NCBI RefSeq assembly: GCF_010882125.1
Contig: NZ_JAAGVZ010000012.1
Span: forward strand, 1 to 64,000
Origin: Peribacillus alkalitolerans
GTDB taxonomy: Bacteria > Bacillota > Bacilli > Bacillales > DSM-1321
Direction: 5' to 3'
Length of the DNA: 64,000 nt
Shown here: positions 16,656 to 25,960 of the stretch, piece by piece
How positions within the stretch are numbered: the stretch's first letter is position 1
Layout of the letters: each line of letters opens with the position of its first letter
Notes under the pieces: generated by a model
The model's database searches: none
What the model saw: only the letters and a program-made list of their open reading frames with translations
What the model was told of the DNA's origin: nothing
Translations under genes and position numbers: made by a program

Positions 16656-18065
16656 CTATCTTGTTAAGAGACTTACTATTGCTTCGCTAATAATGGAGAA
16701 ATCATCTTCCTGTAGGGTCCGTACATCCAATATTATTCTGTCGTTCTTAATTCGTGAAACGATAGGAATATCCCAAGTTCTTAACGCTTTATGAACAGTT
16801 GCTGTAGTTATACCAGGGATTCTCATTGTGATTACATATGTCGGTAGCTCGATATCTGGCAAAGATCCCCCACCGATTTTGCTGAATTCTGATGCAACTC
16901 TTACTTCAATGGCTCCAATTTCGCTCAATTTTGATTGTAATGTACTTGCTTTTTCCTTTAGGGTATCTTCATTAGTAAGAATATCTCTTAATACTGGGTT
17001 GCGTTTTATGACATTTTCTTCATTTACATATTCAGCTAAAGTGGCTTCTAAAGCGGCGAGTGTCATTTTATCCACTCGTAATACCCTTGCTAATTGGTGC
17101 TTTTTTAAAAGGTCTATCCATTTTTTCTTACCAGCTATTATGCCAGCTTGGGGTCCCCCTAAAAGTTTATCTCCACTGAAAGAGATAAGGTCCGCTCCAC
17201 TTTTAATCTTTTGCTTAACCAAAGGTTCTTCACCAATTCCATGTTGGCTTAAATCGTAAAGGACTCCACTTCCAAGGTCCTCATAATAAATGATATGTGG
17301 ATTTTTCTTATGCAATTCCATTAGTTCTTCCATAGTAACACTTTTAGTAAAACCGATTGTCTTGAAATTAGATGTATGCACTTTCATAATCATGCCTGTC
17401 TCTTCATTAATAGCGTTTTCGTAATCAAATAAGTGTGTCTTATTTGTGGTACCAACTTCCTTCAATTTTGCCCCGCTTTCTTCCATAATAGACGAAATTC
17501 TAAATGAACCACCAATTTCTACTAGTTCCCCTCTAGACACAATCACTTCTTTATTTTTGGACAACGCTTTTAATATGAAATACACAGCAGCGGCATTATT
17601 ATTCACCACTATCGCAGCTTCGGCACCGGTTATCTCAGTAATCCAATATTCTATATGGGAATGTCGCGAACCTCGCTCACCTGTTTCCTGATTATATTCC
17701 AAATTGGTATAATGCCTGGCAACATCAACCACTTGATCAATAGCTGACTGACTTAAAGGAGCTCTTCCCAAATTTGTGTGAAGAACGGTCCCTGTAGCAT
17801 TTATTACCCTTTTCAATCTTGTACCGATCTTGTTTTGCAAACGAAGCTCAATTTGTTTGAAGAAGCCCTCGATAAACTGTGACTTGTCCATCCAATGGCA
17901 ATTTTTTTCGTCTTCAATGATTGATTTTCTCATCTCCAATAATTCTTTCCTTACCAGTTCCGTCATTGTTTGAATATCAAGCTTGAATTTCTCCCTAAGT
18001 AAAGAGAAGCTATCAAGCTTTTGTAATTCATGAACAGGTGGAATGGTCCGCAATAAATGATTCAC
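16656..18065 (-). CDS. selA: L-seryl-tRNA(Sec) selenium transferase
   Basis: SelA converts Ser-tRNA(Sec) to Sec-tRNA(Sec) using selenophosphate from SelD. The 469-residue length is normal. The N-terminal helical domain includes INATGTVLHTNLGRAPLS (about residues 94-111), a family signature. The PLP lysine is in FSGDKLLGGPQAG (about residue 298), and ERGSRHSH near 143 is also conserved. It is transcribed toward the spore genes, separate from selD and selB, but within 12 kb of selC. Its presence supports reading the nearby UGA codons as Sec. Confidence 0.95.
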   Translation of the reverse strand: MNHLLRTIPPVHELQKLDSFSLLREKFKLDIQTMTELVRKELLEMRKSIIEDEKNCHWMDKSQFIEGFFKQIELRLQNKIGTRLKRVINATGTVLHTNLGRAPLSQSAIDQVVDVARHYTNLEYNQETGERGSRHSHIEYWITEITGAEAAIVVNNNAAAVYFILKALSKNKEVIVSRGELVEIGGSFRISSIMEESGAKLKEVGTTNKTHLFDYENAINEETGMIMKVHTSNFKTIGFTKSVTMEELMELHKKNPHIIYYEDLGSGVLYDLSQHGIGEEPLVKQKIKSGADLISFSGDKLLGGPQAGIIAGKKKWIDLLKKHQLARVLRVDKMTLAALEATLAEYVNEENVIKRNPVLRDILTNEDTLKEKASTLQSKLSEIGAIEVRVASEFSKIGGGSLPDIELPTYVITMRIPGITTATVHKALRTWDIPIVSRIKNDRIILDVRTLQEDDFSIISEAIVSLLTR

Positions 18066-18166
18066 TTTATGACCTCCGCACTATTTTTCGATAAATCATT
18101 ATATCATTTTCACGCATGGATTAGGAATTCATACTATAATACATAGCTTTTACTGGGGGTAGTTGT

Positions 18167-18538
18167 ATGAAGGATGATATATACAATAAAAAAGAGGATT
18201 TCGTTTACCTTACTGATGCATGGCTAGATGATTTGTTCCTTGACCCCTTTGCAAATGAGCTTGATGAATGTATTTTTCGGATCGATTTGTTCGAAACAAC
18301 CGAGGAATATATAGTTGAGGCTCTACTTGATGGAATCAACCATCAGGATATAAAAGTGAAGGTAAACGGGGAAAAGCTTATCATTAACGTTTATTGTAAT
18401 AGTTCATGCGGGAAAAACATATTGAAAAGCCGAACAGTTAACTTCCCATATCCCCTTCAAGAAAATCAGCTTAATCAGAAACTGTCCGGAGATATTTTAG
18501 AAATTACTGTCCCTAAAAAAGAAAAAGACAAAGGATGA
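18167..18538 (+). CDS. cotM: Spore coat protein CotM, Hsp20-like
   Basis: The 123-residue protein has an alpha-crystallin/Hsp20-type core (residues about 38-120): EYIVEALLDGINHQDIKVKV then KLIINV and a final SGDILEITVPK. B. subtilis CotM is an outer coat protein of the same size and lies in the same order near sspP and yneK. It starts at ATG 18167 after GGGGGTAGT. Expression in the mother cell (sigma-K) is expected from the family, not visible here. Confidence 0.75.
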   Translation: MKDDIYNKKEDFVYLTDAWLDDLFLDPFANELDECIFRIDLFETTEEYIVEALLDGINHQDIKVKVNGEKLIINVYCNSSCGKNILKSRTVNFPYPLQENQLNQKLSGDILEITVPKKEKDKG

Positions 18539-18587
18539 GCCTTTTATTTTATACTAGAACATTGAACATCAATAATGAAAAAGAAAA

Positions 18588-18622
18588 AATGACACTTAGA
18601 GAGACTTTCTCTAAGTGTCATT
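18588..18622. terminator. Terminator between cotM and the SelW-like gene
   Basis: AATGACACTTAGAGA pairs with TCTCTAAGTGTCATT around a five-base loop; A and T runs flank both sides. It suits two convergent genes. Confidence 0.9.
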
Positions 18623-18627
18623 CTGTT

Positions 18628-18867
18628 TTATTTCAGCTGCTCTATTTTTTTAATTAGTTCCTCATGGTCAGGGAAAACACCGGTTTCTTTCTTGGAATGT
18701 AAAAGATTCCCGTTTACCGTTACTTCGAATATTCCACCTGATGCAGGTATCAGTTCCATTTTGGAAACTGTCCCCCTAAAATGCTCAAAAAGGTCTTCCG
18801 CGAGACTCGCGGCTTTTGGTGCGAAGTTTCACATCATGCAAAATTCAACTTTTACCTCAAAGCTCAT
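18628..18867 (-). CDS. SelW/Rdx-type selenoprotein with in-frame UGA (Sec13)
   Basis: Read through one UGA (18829-18831 on the plus strand) this is a 79-residue protein of the SelT/SelW/SelH (Rdx) family. Its C-x-x-Sec redox motif, C-M-M-Sec, is at residues 10-13, following the first beta strand FEVKVEF. GGIFEVTVNG and a C-terminal helix complete the thioredoxin-like fold. The start at 18867 follows AAGGAGGAAA. A perfect CCGCGA/TCGCGG hairpin starts 16 bases after the UGA. Family members are thought to be thiol-linked oxidoreductases; many bacterial ones have Cys instead. It lies head to head with selD. Confidence 0.92.
18798..18812 (-). promoter_or_regulatory. Candidate bacterial SECIS in the SelW-like gene
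   Basis: On the coding strand CCGCGA-GTC-TCGCGG is a perfect 6-bp stem with a three-base loop starting with G. It lies 16 bases after the UGA, where SelB is expected to bind. Confidence 0.75.
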
Positions 18868-18989
18868 AATTTTTCCTCCTTTTTAACTTGGAATTAATTG
18901 TGAGTGTAGTATAAACTAGTATAAATCGCAAGCATTTATATCTATTATTTTCCTTTTATCCTTTATACTTATATAAGGAGGTGGTTCAC

Positions 18990-20045
18990 ATGACAGAACA
19001 AGAAAAGATTAAATTAACTTCTTTGTCATCGAAAGCTGGCTGAGGCTGCAAAATTGGTCCTGAGGACTTGACGCAAGTTTTGCGTCTTCTACCAAAACAA
19101 CCACATATCCCAGAATTATTAGTCGGAAATGAAACCTCCGATGATGCGGGAGTTTATCAACTAACAAATGACATTGCCATCATCCAGACAGTAGACTATT
19201 TCACTCCTATAGTAGATGACCCATATATGTTCGGTCAAATTGCGGCAGCTAATGCCCTAAGTGACGTTTTTGCAATGGGTGGTAGTCCGAAGACTGCCCT
19301 TAATATTGTAGGGTACCCTATCAAAAAGTTAGGATACGACATGTTAGCAGAAATTCTTCGAGGTGCATCTGATAAAGTGCAAGAGGCGGGAGCCGTCACC
19401 GTCGGAGGTCATAGCATAGATGACCAAGAGCCTAAATTCGGACTTGCTGTCACGGGGATTGTCCATCCAGAAAAAATTTGGAAAAATATTGGGGCGAAGC
19501 CTGGTGATGTATTAGTTTTAACAAAGCCCATTGGAGTAGGTATTTTAACAACTGGAATCAAACGAGGAGTTGTTACAGAAGCACAAGAACGCATTGTAAC
19601 AGAAACCATGGCAAGTTTAAATCAAAAATCGGCAGCAATATTACAAGAATTCACTCCACATGCTGTGACGGACGTTACTGGATTTGGTTTGCTTGGTCAC
19701 CTTTCAGAAATGATGGAAGGTAGCGGAACTACTGCAATCATTCCATATCATCAAGTTCCACTTTTAGATGGAACAGAAGATCTCGCAGAAAAAGCCATTG
19801 TCCCGGGTGGATCAAAATCAAACCATACATGGTTAAAAGATAGGATCCAATTTCCGCAAGCAATGCCATTCTTTAGACAGCTCATTTTATGTGATGCCAT
19901 TACTTCTGGCGGACTGTTAATAAGCCTAAATGAAGCGGATGCCCATAAATATGTTAAAGCTTTACATGCTTCAGGTAATGCTTCAGCCACTATTATCGGT
20001 CGAGTTGAGTCAAAAGAGGAATATGTAATTTATGTCGAGAAATAA
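18990..20045 (+). CDS. selD: Selenophosphate synthase with Sec18 (in-frame UGA)
   Basis: SelD makes selenophosphate from selenide and ATP. The gene starts at ATG 18990, eight bases after AAGGAGG, and reads 17 codons to a UGA at 19041-19043. The context is G-Sec-G-C-K-I-G-P-E-D-L, the catalytic motif, so residue 18 is Sec where other SelD have Cys. The frame then runs on to 20045, 351 residues in total. NETSDDAGVYQL is the ATP/Mg-binding segment and TDVTGFGLLGHL is a strong family signature. A caller that stops at UGA would begin at a false internal start near 19068. Confidence 0.95.
19056..19086 (+). promoter_or_regulatory. Candidate bacterial SECIS in selD
   Basis: Two hairpins are possible: GGTCC-TGA-GGACT (19056-19068, 12 bases after the UGA) and the perfect GACGCAA-GTT-TTGCGTC (19070-19086, 26 bases after). 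The second has a GTT loop like the G-first loops of the other two genes. Confidence 0.6.
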
Positions 20046-20090
20046 AAAAATCCGATGGGCTAGCTACATGAGCCCCATCGGATTTTTTTT
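20044..20090. terminator. Bidirectional terminator between selD and selB
   Basis: ATCCGATGGG pairs with CCCATCGGAT, flanked by A and T runs of seven or more. It serves two convergent genes. Confidence 0.92.
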
Positions 20091-20092
20091 GA

Positions 20093-21976
20093 TTAGTTGA
20101 TCCAGAATCTTGTATTATCTTCCCTTTTAGTCAATTTCATATGATCCAATTTTTCTAAAAAAGGAATCATATATTTACGTGAAAGTCCCAGGATATCTTT
20201 TGCTTCCCCCACGGTAAATCCACTTTGTACTTTCTCCTTTTTTAACATTGAAACGGCTTTCTCGAAGGTTTCATATTTCCAAAAGAACTTCTCATCAAGT
20301 TCTATCAACGTATTATGTTCTATTAGAAAGTATATTAATTCTTTTCGAAGATTTTCGGGTATGCCCGCATCATCCAAATAATTATGGAGAGCCTTTACTT
20401 CAAAAGCATCCACACGTATCTGTTCGAGCATTCCGTTCACTCTTTTTTCCCAGTTAAGTGGTACATGTGGAGAAAAGTCATTCGTTGCAAAATATTGCCC
20501 ATTTCGCTTCCAATTCTTCATTTGTTCCTCATGGTCAAGCACAAACTGAATGATTCCGGCTGGATAATGAATCGAAAACTCCTGAATCAGTTCTGCCTTA
20601 TTTATTCCTTCTTTCATAGGATAATTATGTTGGAAGTCGATTAGTCTGTCATGGATATTTTCAGTAATTTCATGTATTACTTTTACATGTGAAAAATGGT
20701 TGTTGCTATATTCAACGAACTGTCCTATTTCCTTCAGGACAATTAATTCTTCTTCAGATAAAGAAGTATGCATTGCCCAATCTTTGAGACTAAGGGCTTT
20801 ATTTTTAATGAGTGCATTTGATGCCCTTTCGATTGGTGTTCCACACTTTTTCTTTACCAGTTCCTCTATCGTTTGATAACCAAACCTATACTTTTGACCG
20901 CTAGGATCAATCACCCATCCTCCACCTATTGTTTCGGACGGGCTCGGTCTTCTCAGAATAAACCTGTCTCCCCTTTTAGTGACAATCTCCTCTTCTAATC
21001 TAAGTTGACACACTACGTCCTTTTTTTCATTTCTAATTTCATTTCGATCAAAGAAAACAATTCTACCCATTACCTCTGATGTACCAATATGACATTTGAT
21101 TGGCATCCGTTGTTTTACGATATAGTCCAACTCATTAACCCAGCTCACAGCTACATCTATTGTACGAGTAACAACAAACTGATTAGAGGAAACAATAACG
21201 TCTCCTCTTTTCACATCACTTTTTGAGAGTCCCGACAAATTGATCGCAGCACGTTGACCTGCAAACGCTTTTTGTGAAGGCTTATTATGAACTTGAATTT
21301 GCCTTGCCCTAGTTTCAAAATTTTTTGGGAGAACGGTCAATTCTTCACCATTCGATAGAACTCCTTCATAGACTGTTCCCCTAACGATTGTACCTTGTCC
21401 TTTGATGGTGAAAACTTGGTCAATAGGTAGTCTGAATACCCCACTAGTTTCACGGGGAGGCATTTGTTCAAGAAGTTTTACGATTTTTTGTTTCAATTCA
21501 TCGATTCCATTTTGCGAAAGACTATTCACCATAACGATCGGTGAATCTGAAAAAATACTTCCTTCAAGCTCTAAACAAATTTCATCCTTTACTAACTCTA
21601 GGAAATCCACATCCACCCTGTCTATTTTAGTGATTGCGACAATTCCACCTTTAATTCCAAGGAAGTTAAGGATTTCTAAATGTTCTTTCGTTTGCGGCAT
21701 GACGCCTTCATCTGCTGCAACCACAAGTATGACGAGGTCGATACCTGCTACCCCTGCAATCATTTGTCTAATAAATCGTTCATGCCCTGGAACATCGATT
21801 AGAGAAATTTGCATTTCATCATTTACGATTAAAGGTGCAAATCCAAGCTCAATTGAGATTTTTCTTACTTTCTCTTCTTTTAACCGATCCGTATCAACAT
21901 TTGTTAAGGCTTTCGTTAATGTAGTCTTACCATGGTCGATGTGACCTGCCATCCCGATAGTAAAATGTTTTTTCAT
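20093..21976 (-). CDS. selB: Selenocysteine-specific translation elongation factor
   Basis: SelB is the GTPase that carries Sec-tRNA(Sec) to ribosomes at a UGA followed by a SECIS. The 627-residue protein has the EF-Tu-like G1 motif [11 protein letters not shown] (residues 10-20), G3 DVPGHERF and G4 ITKID. EF-Tu-like domains 2-3 follow. The C-terminal half (from about 390) is a string of winged-helix modules that bind the SECIS, ending with [11 protein letters not shown]. It is followed at once by the type II pantothenate kinase in the same direction, 16 bases upstream. Confidence 0.95.
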   Translation of the reverse strand: MKKHFTIGMAGHIDHGKTTLTKALTNVDTDRLKEEKVRKISIELGFAPLIVNDEMQISLIDVPGHERFIRQMIAGVAGIDLVILVVAADEGVMPQTKEHLEILNFLGIKGGIVAITKIDRVDVDFLELVKDEICLELEGSIFSDSPIVMVNSLSQNGIDELKQKIVKLLEQMPPRETSGVFRLPIDQVFTIKGQGTIVRGTVYEGVLSNGEELTVLPKNFETRARQIQVHNKPSQKAFAGQRAAINLSGLSKSDVKRGDVIVSSNQFVVTRTIDVAVSWVNELDYIVKQRMPIKCHIGTSEVMGRIVFFDRNEIRNEKKDVVCQLRLEEEIVTKRGDRFILRRPSPSETIGGGWVIDPSGQKYRFGYQTIEELVKKKCGTPIERASNALIKNKALSLKDWAMHTSLSEEELIVLKEIGQFVEYSNNHFSHVKVIHEITENIHDRLIDFQHNYPMKEGINKAELIQEFSIHYPAGIIQFVLDHEEQMKNWKRNGQYFATNDFSPHVPLNWEKRVNGMLEQIRVDAFEVKALHNYLDDAGIPENLRKELIYFLIEHNTLIELDEKFFWKYETFEKAVSMLKKEKVQSGFTVGEAKDILGLSRKYMIPFLEKLDHMKLTKREDNTRFWIN

Positions 21977-21992
21977 CCTAGTTCACACCTAC

Positions 21993-22808
21993 CTAAAGGT
22001 CTTCATTCAATAGTCTTAATGCTCCCAAAGCGCCTATATACTCTCCTTGATCGTGGAAATGTGCAGATCCCCCAAAAAATGCGGTTATTTCTTGAAGATC
22101 CTGTTTCAATCGAGAATTACCGGAAATAGTGGAGCCAATGTAAATATAATCTTCATGTCCCTTTGACAACCCGACTTGATTAGCTAGTAACGCGATATTT
22201 TCAGCAATCATTCTTGTCAAGGCTGCGAGAATATCTTCTTTATTATGGTTTTGTACTCCATCCAATTTGCCGAAATTACTTGCCGTAAGATCTCCATTCA
22301 AAGGTTTGCTATCATTTTCATACAGATCCCGAACAAATAGATCAATGAAGGCTCTATTTCCTTTTTTTGATGCTTCAGTTATGGAATAATAATTCTCCTC
22401 GTTCGTTAGTAGCTTGGCTAGGCCCATTAAGGTTCCACCACCTAAACCGGTGCCTCCAACCCTTTTAAGATTGGAAGAATCATACATGAAAATGGAAGTT
22501 CCCGTTCCTACATTAACAATAATTGATTTCTTTTTGTCAGGGTTTAGATCTGTAACAGATTCTAAGCCTTTTTCTAAAGAATCAAATTCATTGAAAGTAT
22601 TGATTTTATAATTTACTAATTGCTTAATCCTCTCACTTCTTCCCCCTGTTAACCCAATAACAATATTCGGATGAAGCGCATTTAGCCAATTAGAAAGCTC
22701 TTCAATATTATAATAGGGATATTTCTTGAAATGAAACCTATTACCCTCAAAATAAGCTAGTTTTACAAGACTACTACCCGCGTCTATGCCCATGTTGATA
22801 GTCTTCAA
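21993..22808 (-). CDS. coaW: Type II pantothenate kinase
   Basis: The 271-residue protein starts MKTINMGIDAGSSLVKLAYF, the ASKHA phosphate-1 loop. It contains IIVNVGTGTSIF and RVGGTGLGGGTLMGL (about residues 97-129), typical of type II pantothenate kinases of staphylococci and bacilli. It phosphorylates pantothenate, the first step of CoA synthesis, and is usually not feedback-inhibited by CoA. Its stop is 16 bases before selB in the same direction, and sbcC ends 20 bases upstream, so all four could share a transcript. Linkage to selB is probably only positional. Confidence 0.88.
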   Translation of the reverse strand: MKTINMGIDAGSSLVKLAYFEGNRFHFKKYPYYNIEELSNWLNALHPNIVIGLTGGRSERIKQLVNYKINTFNEFDSLEKGLESVTDLNPDKKKSIIVNVGTGTSIFMYDSSNLKRVGGTGLGGGTLMGLAKLLTNEENYYSITEASKKGNRAFIDLFVRDLYENDSKPLNGDLTASNFGKLDGVQNHNKEDILAALTRMIAENIALLANQVGLSKGHEDYIYIGSTISGNSRLKQDLQEITAFFGGSAHFHDQGEYIGALGALRLLNEDL

Positions 22809-22828
22809 AAGATCACCTTCCCTAATTT

Positions 22829-25800
22829 TTAGTTAGTAAAGATAAACTGTGTCCTACTTCCTGACTGGGTTGATACGACTTCTAACCTTGCATCAATTCT
22901 TTCTTTCAGTTCTGGAACATGTGAAATGATGCCGACCAATCGACCTGAGCTTTGAATATCCATTAATGCTTCTATTGCTTGTTCTAAAGATTCCGGATCA
23001 AGTGTACCAAACCCTTCATCAATAAACATCGTTTCTAAGCTTACCCCACCAGAATATTGCTGAACCACCGCAGCAAGACCAAGGGCTAATGCAAGTGATG
23101 CTTTAAAGCCTTCTCCGCCCGATAAAGTCTTAACATGCCGCTCAGTGCCTGTATATTGGTCATATACTGACAGCTCGAGACCACTTTGGACATTCCGACG
23201 AGTTGGATCCACCTTACGATAAAGCTGGAAACGTCCACTTGTCATTTTCATTAGGCGTAAGTTTGCTTCCACTAAAATATCGTCCAGGAAGGATGCTAGC
23301 ACATACCTCTCAAACGTAATTCTAAATGGATTTTGCCCTTTTGTTATTTCGTATAAATGCCCAATGGTTTTATATTCTTCTTCAACCATTTTTAGTTTTT
23401 CTGACAGTGCATCCATATTACTTTGTATTTCTTCATTTGAAAGATGTACTGATTTTCGTTCAGATAAAGCTCTTCGATCTGTATCAAGTTGTTCTAGCAT
23501 TTGTTGAAGATTCTGATTCAATATAGGTAAATCCGGTTTTTCAACATTATTCAATTTCAATTGTAATTCATGGACAAGTCCATTTACCTTATACATGTTA
23601 GTTTCAAAGTCTTCTATTAAAGCCTCATTACTAGCTACCACTGAATCTGTCATCTTTGACTCGATATATTGAGTGTACGTCTCGAATCCCAGCTGGTCCA
23701 TCTCATCCTTAAAAGCTTTACGAACCACCATTAATTCATTTTTTAGCTCCTCGAACCTTTCGCATAAGGAGTCAACTTTGCCTTTTCCTGCAAGAAAAGC
23801 CTGTTTTGCTTCCTGATACATGGTTCTTTTTCTGTCCAACCCTTGTTCTAATGCAGCCTTATTTTTTTCCGCTTCTTTTAGTTCAGCTTCAAATGCTTTA
23901 ACTTCCCTTACTTCCACTGGAATAGAAGCTAATAGTCCATTCAATTGTGTCTGTTTCTCTGTATAAATCAAAGAAACTTTTCTTTCCTCCTGAAATCCTT
24001 CGTCTAATTGTTGTTTTAATTTTTCAATTCTCTTAGTAATGTCCTCCAGTTGTTCCTTTAAGAAAAGGACTTCTTTCTTTTGTCCATTAAAACGAAGAAC
24101 TTCACTTTCCCAAAATTGTGCATGTGAATGAGCCGCGTTATACTCATCGCTCATATTATCCAAATTAATATCTTGGTATTGTTGTAGTTCAAGCTGTCTT
24201 TCTTTCAAAACTTCTTGTTTCGATGCCAGTATGGATTTAGCCTGATACAATTTTCGCTCCGCATCCGTTTTAGCCGCTTCACTATTCACCAGCTGTTGTT
24301 TTGCTTCTTTTAACTCTGCCTCACTTGGTAAGTCCTGCTTGCTTAATGCAGGGTGAGGATGGTGTGTCGAGCCACAGACCATACATGGCTGTTCCTCTTT
24401 TAGAGATGAGGCTAAAACCGCAGCAATGGAAGAATTCCATTGATCGTCTAAATGTTCTACTGTATGTTTCATATCTTGAAAAGAGGTCAATTTTGCATTA
24501 AATAGGTTCTCTAACTTCACTCTTTCATTATCTGCATCATTAGCTTCCTTTGACGATTGAATCCACTTTTCTATTTTTTGTGCTAAGAGAGAAAATTTCT
24601 CCACATTTTTTTCTGAATCTATTAATTTCCTCTCAATATCTTCGTACTGAAGAAGCTTTGTTTTACATATGGTTTCGTCCTGTGAAAGGACATTAATTTG
24701 TGTTTCGACGACTTTATTTTGATTCAATATCTGATTTTGTTGTTTGAGTAAATCACCTACTGAATGTTTGAGTTCTGATAGGGAGAAGACTTGATCCTTT
24801 AACTGCTCTAGCTTGATAAATCGGCTTGTAGCTTCATCTCTTAAAGGTTTTTTGGCGTCCTCATTTTTGAAGTCCAACTCTGATTGGTTAAAAGAATTTT
24901 CTAACTCTGCCTGTATTGCTTTTTGGTTGGCTAAATCCGACTCAATACGTTTGCATTGCTCTCCAACCTTCATATAATTTTGTTCGACTATTGCTAAGTG
25001 TCCTGCCTTTTGCGCTCTTTTAATTCGATTTTTCAAGTGGAATATTTCTTCTTTTCTCGCTTCCAAAATACGTTGCTGAGAAAGAAGTCTATCTAAATCA
25101 TTCATTTTATTAAGGATCTCTTCCGCTTCAAAAATTTGTTTCTTCAAAGCATCTGTTCGACCTTCTGAATCGCTAATTTTCTTATTTAGACTTTCTATGA
25201 ACTTATTCGAACACTCCAACTCCTCAGTTAGATGAGTTGTAACTTTTTGTACATTAGATATTTCCAACTCTAGTTCATGACGCAAATCATCTGAAAAATC
25301 TACTTTAATTCGATCCATCTGCATATTAATCGAATCCTGTAGATGTTCAGCGTCTTTCTTTAAAATGCTTGATTTTTCTTTTAACTTATCCTCTACTAAT
25401 TTATAAAACTTTGTATGGAAAAGCTTTTGTAGGATTCCTTCTTTATCCTTACTTTCAGAAACCAATAATTTTCTGAATTCCCCTTGAGGGATCATCAAAA
25501 TCTGACGGAATTGATTGGCATCCAATCCGATGATTTCCTTAATTTTCTCATCAACTTCCCGAACGTTACTCCCTAGAAGGATCCTGTTTCCTTCCTCATT
25601 CAATTCATGTAATTCAGCCTTAGCTGTAATGGTCGTTACTCCCTCACCTGTCTTTTTCTTTCGCTCTTGTTGGGGAGAACGTTGAATTTCATAGATTTTG
25701 CCTCGAAGCTGGAATTGGAGGGACACTTCTGTCAATAAATCCTCATTTGCAAAATGGCTTCTCATTTCTTGGCCAGAACGGTCTTCACCACTTGCTTTAC

Positions 25801-25960
25801 CATAAATGGCAAAGCTGATTCCATCAAAAATAGTAGTTTTACCAGCACCGGTTTTACCAGAAATGACAAACATTGTTCGATTACCCATTTCTGTAAAATC
25901 TATTGTTTCAGTTCCGGCATAAGGCCCAAAGCCCTTCATTATGAGTCTTAAAGGTCTCAT
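22829..25960 (-). CDS. sbcC: SMC-like exonuclease subunit SbcC
   Basis: At 1043 residues this is a full-length SbcC/Rad50-type ATPase. Walker A is SGKTGAGKTTIFDG (about residues 34-47). Long coiled coils (about 180-480 and 560-860) flank the zinc hook, PCMVCGSTHHPH near residue 515. The C-terminal half-site has the signature LSGGEGFKASLALALG and Walker B FIDEGFGTLD. With SbcD it forms a nuclease that opens hairpins and processes DNA ends. It overlaps the sbcD stop by four bases (ATGA type), giving translational coupling. Confidence 0.96.
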   Translation of the reverse strand: MRPLRLIMKGFGPYAGTETIDFTEMGNRTMFVISGKTGAGKTTIFDGISFAIYGKASGEDRSGQEMRSHFANEDLLTEVSLQFQLRGKIYEIQRSPQQERKKKTGEGVTTITAKAELHELNEEGNRILLGSNVREVDEKIKEIIGLDANQFRQILMIPQGEFRKLLVSESKDKEGILQKLFHTKFYKLVEDKLKEKSSILKKDAEHLQDSINMQMDRIKVDFSDDLRHELELEISNVQKVTTHLTEELECSNKFIESLNKKISDSEGRTDALKKQIFEAEEILNKMNDLDRLLSQQRILEARKEEIFHLKNRIKRAQKAGHLAIVEQNYMKVGEQCKRIESDLANQKAIQAELENSFNQSELDFKNEDAKKPLRDEATSRFIKLEQLKDQVFSLSELKHSVGDLLKQQNQILNQNKVVETQINVLSQDETICKTKLLQYEDIERKLIDSEKNVEKFSLLAQKIEKWIQSSKEANDADNERVKLENLFNAKLTSFQDMKHTVEHLDDQWNSSIAAVLASSLKEEQPCMVCGSTHHPHPALSKQDLPSEAELKEAKQQLVNSEAAKTDAERKLYQAKSILASKQEVLKERQLELQQYQDINLDNMSDEYNAAHSHAQFWESEVLRFNGQKKEVLFLKEQLEDITKRIEKLKQQLDEGFQEERKVSLIYTEKQTQLNGLLASIPVEVREVKAFEAELKEAEKNKAALEQGLDRKRTMYQEAKQAFLAGKGKVDSLCERFEELKNELMVVRKAFKDEMDQLGFETYTQYIESKMTDSVVASNEALIEDFETNMYKVNGLVHELQLKLNNVEKPDLPILNQNLQQMLEQLDTDRRALSERKSVHLSNEEIQSNMDALSEKLKMVEEEYKTIGHLYEITKGQNPFRITFERYVLASFLDDILVEANLRLMKMTSGRFQLYRKVDPTRRNVQSGLELSVYDQYTGTERHVKTLSGGEGFKASLALALGLAAVVQQYSGGVSLETMFIDEGFGTLDPESLEQAIEALMDIQSSGRLVGIISHVPELKERIDARLEVVSTQSGSRTQFIFTN

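Noticed and set aside
18692..18886. Rightward 64-aa ORF over the SelW-like gene
   Set aside because: Opposite-strand shadow without a ribosome site; the SelW frame explains the sequence.
19068..20045. selD beginning at an internal start
   Set aside because: This is an artefact of treating UGA 19041 as a stop; the true start is 18990 with a strong ribosome site.
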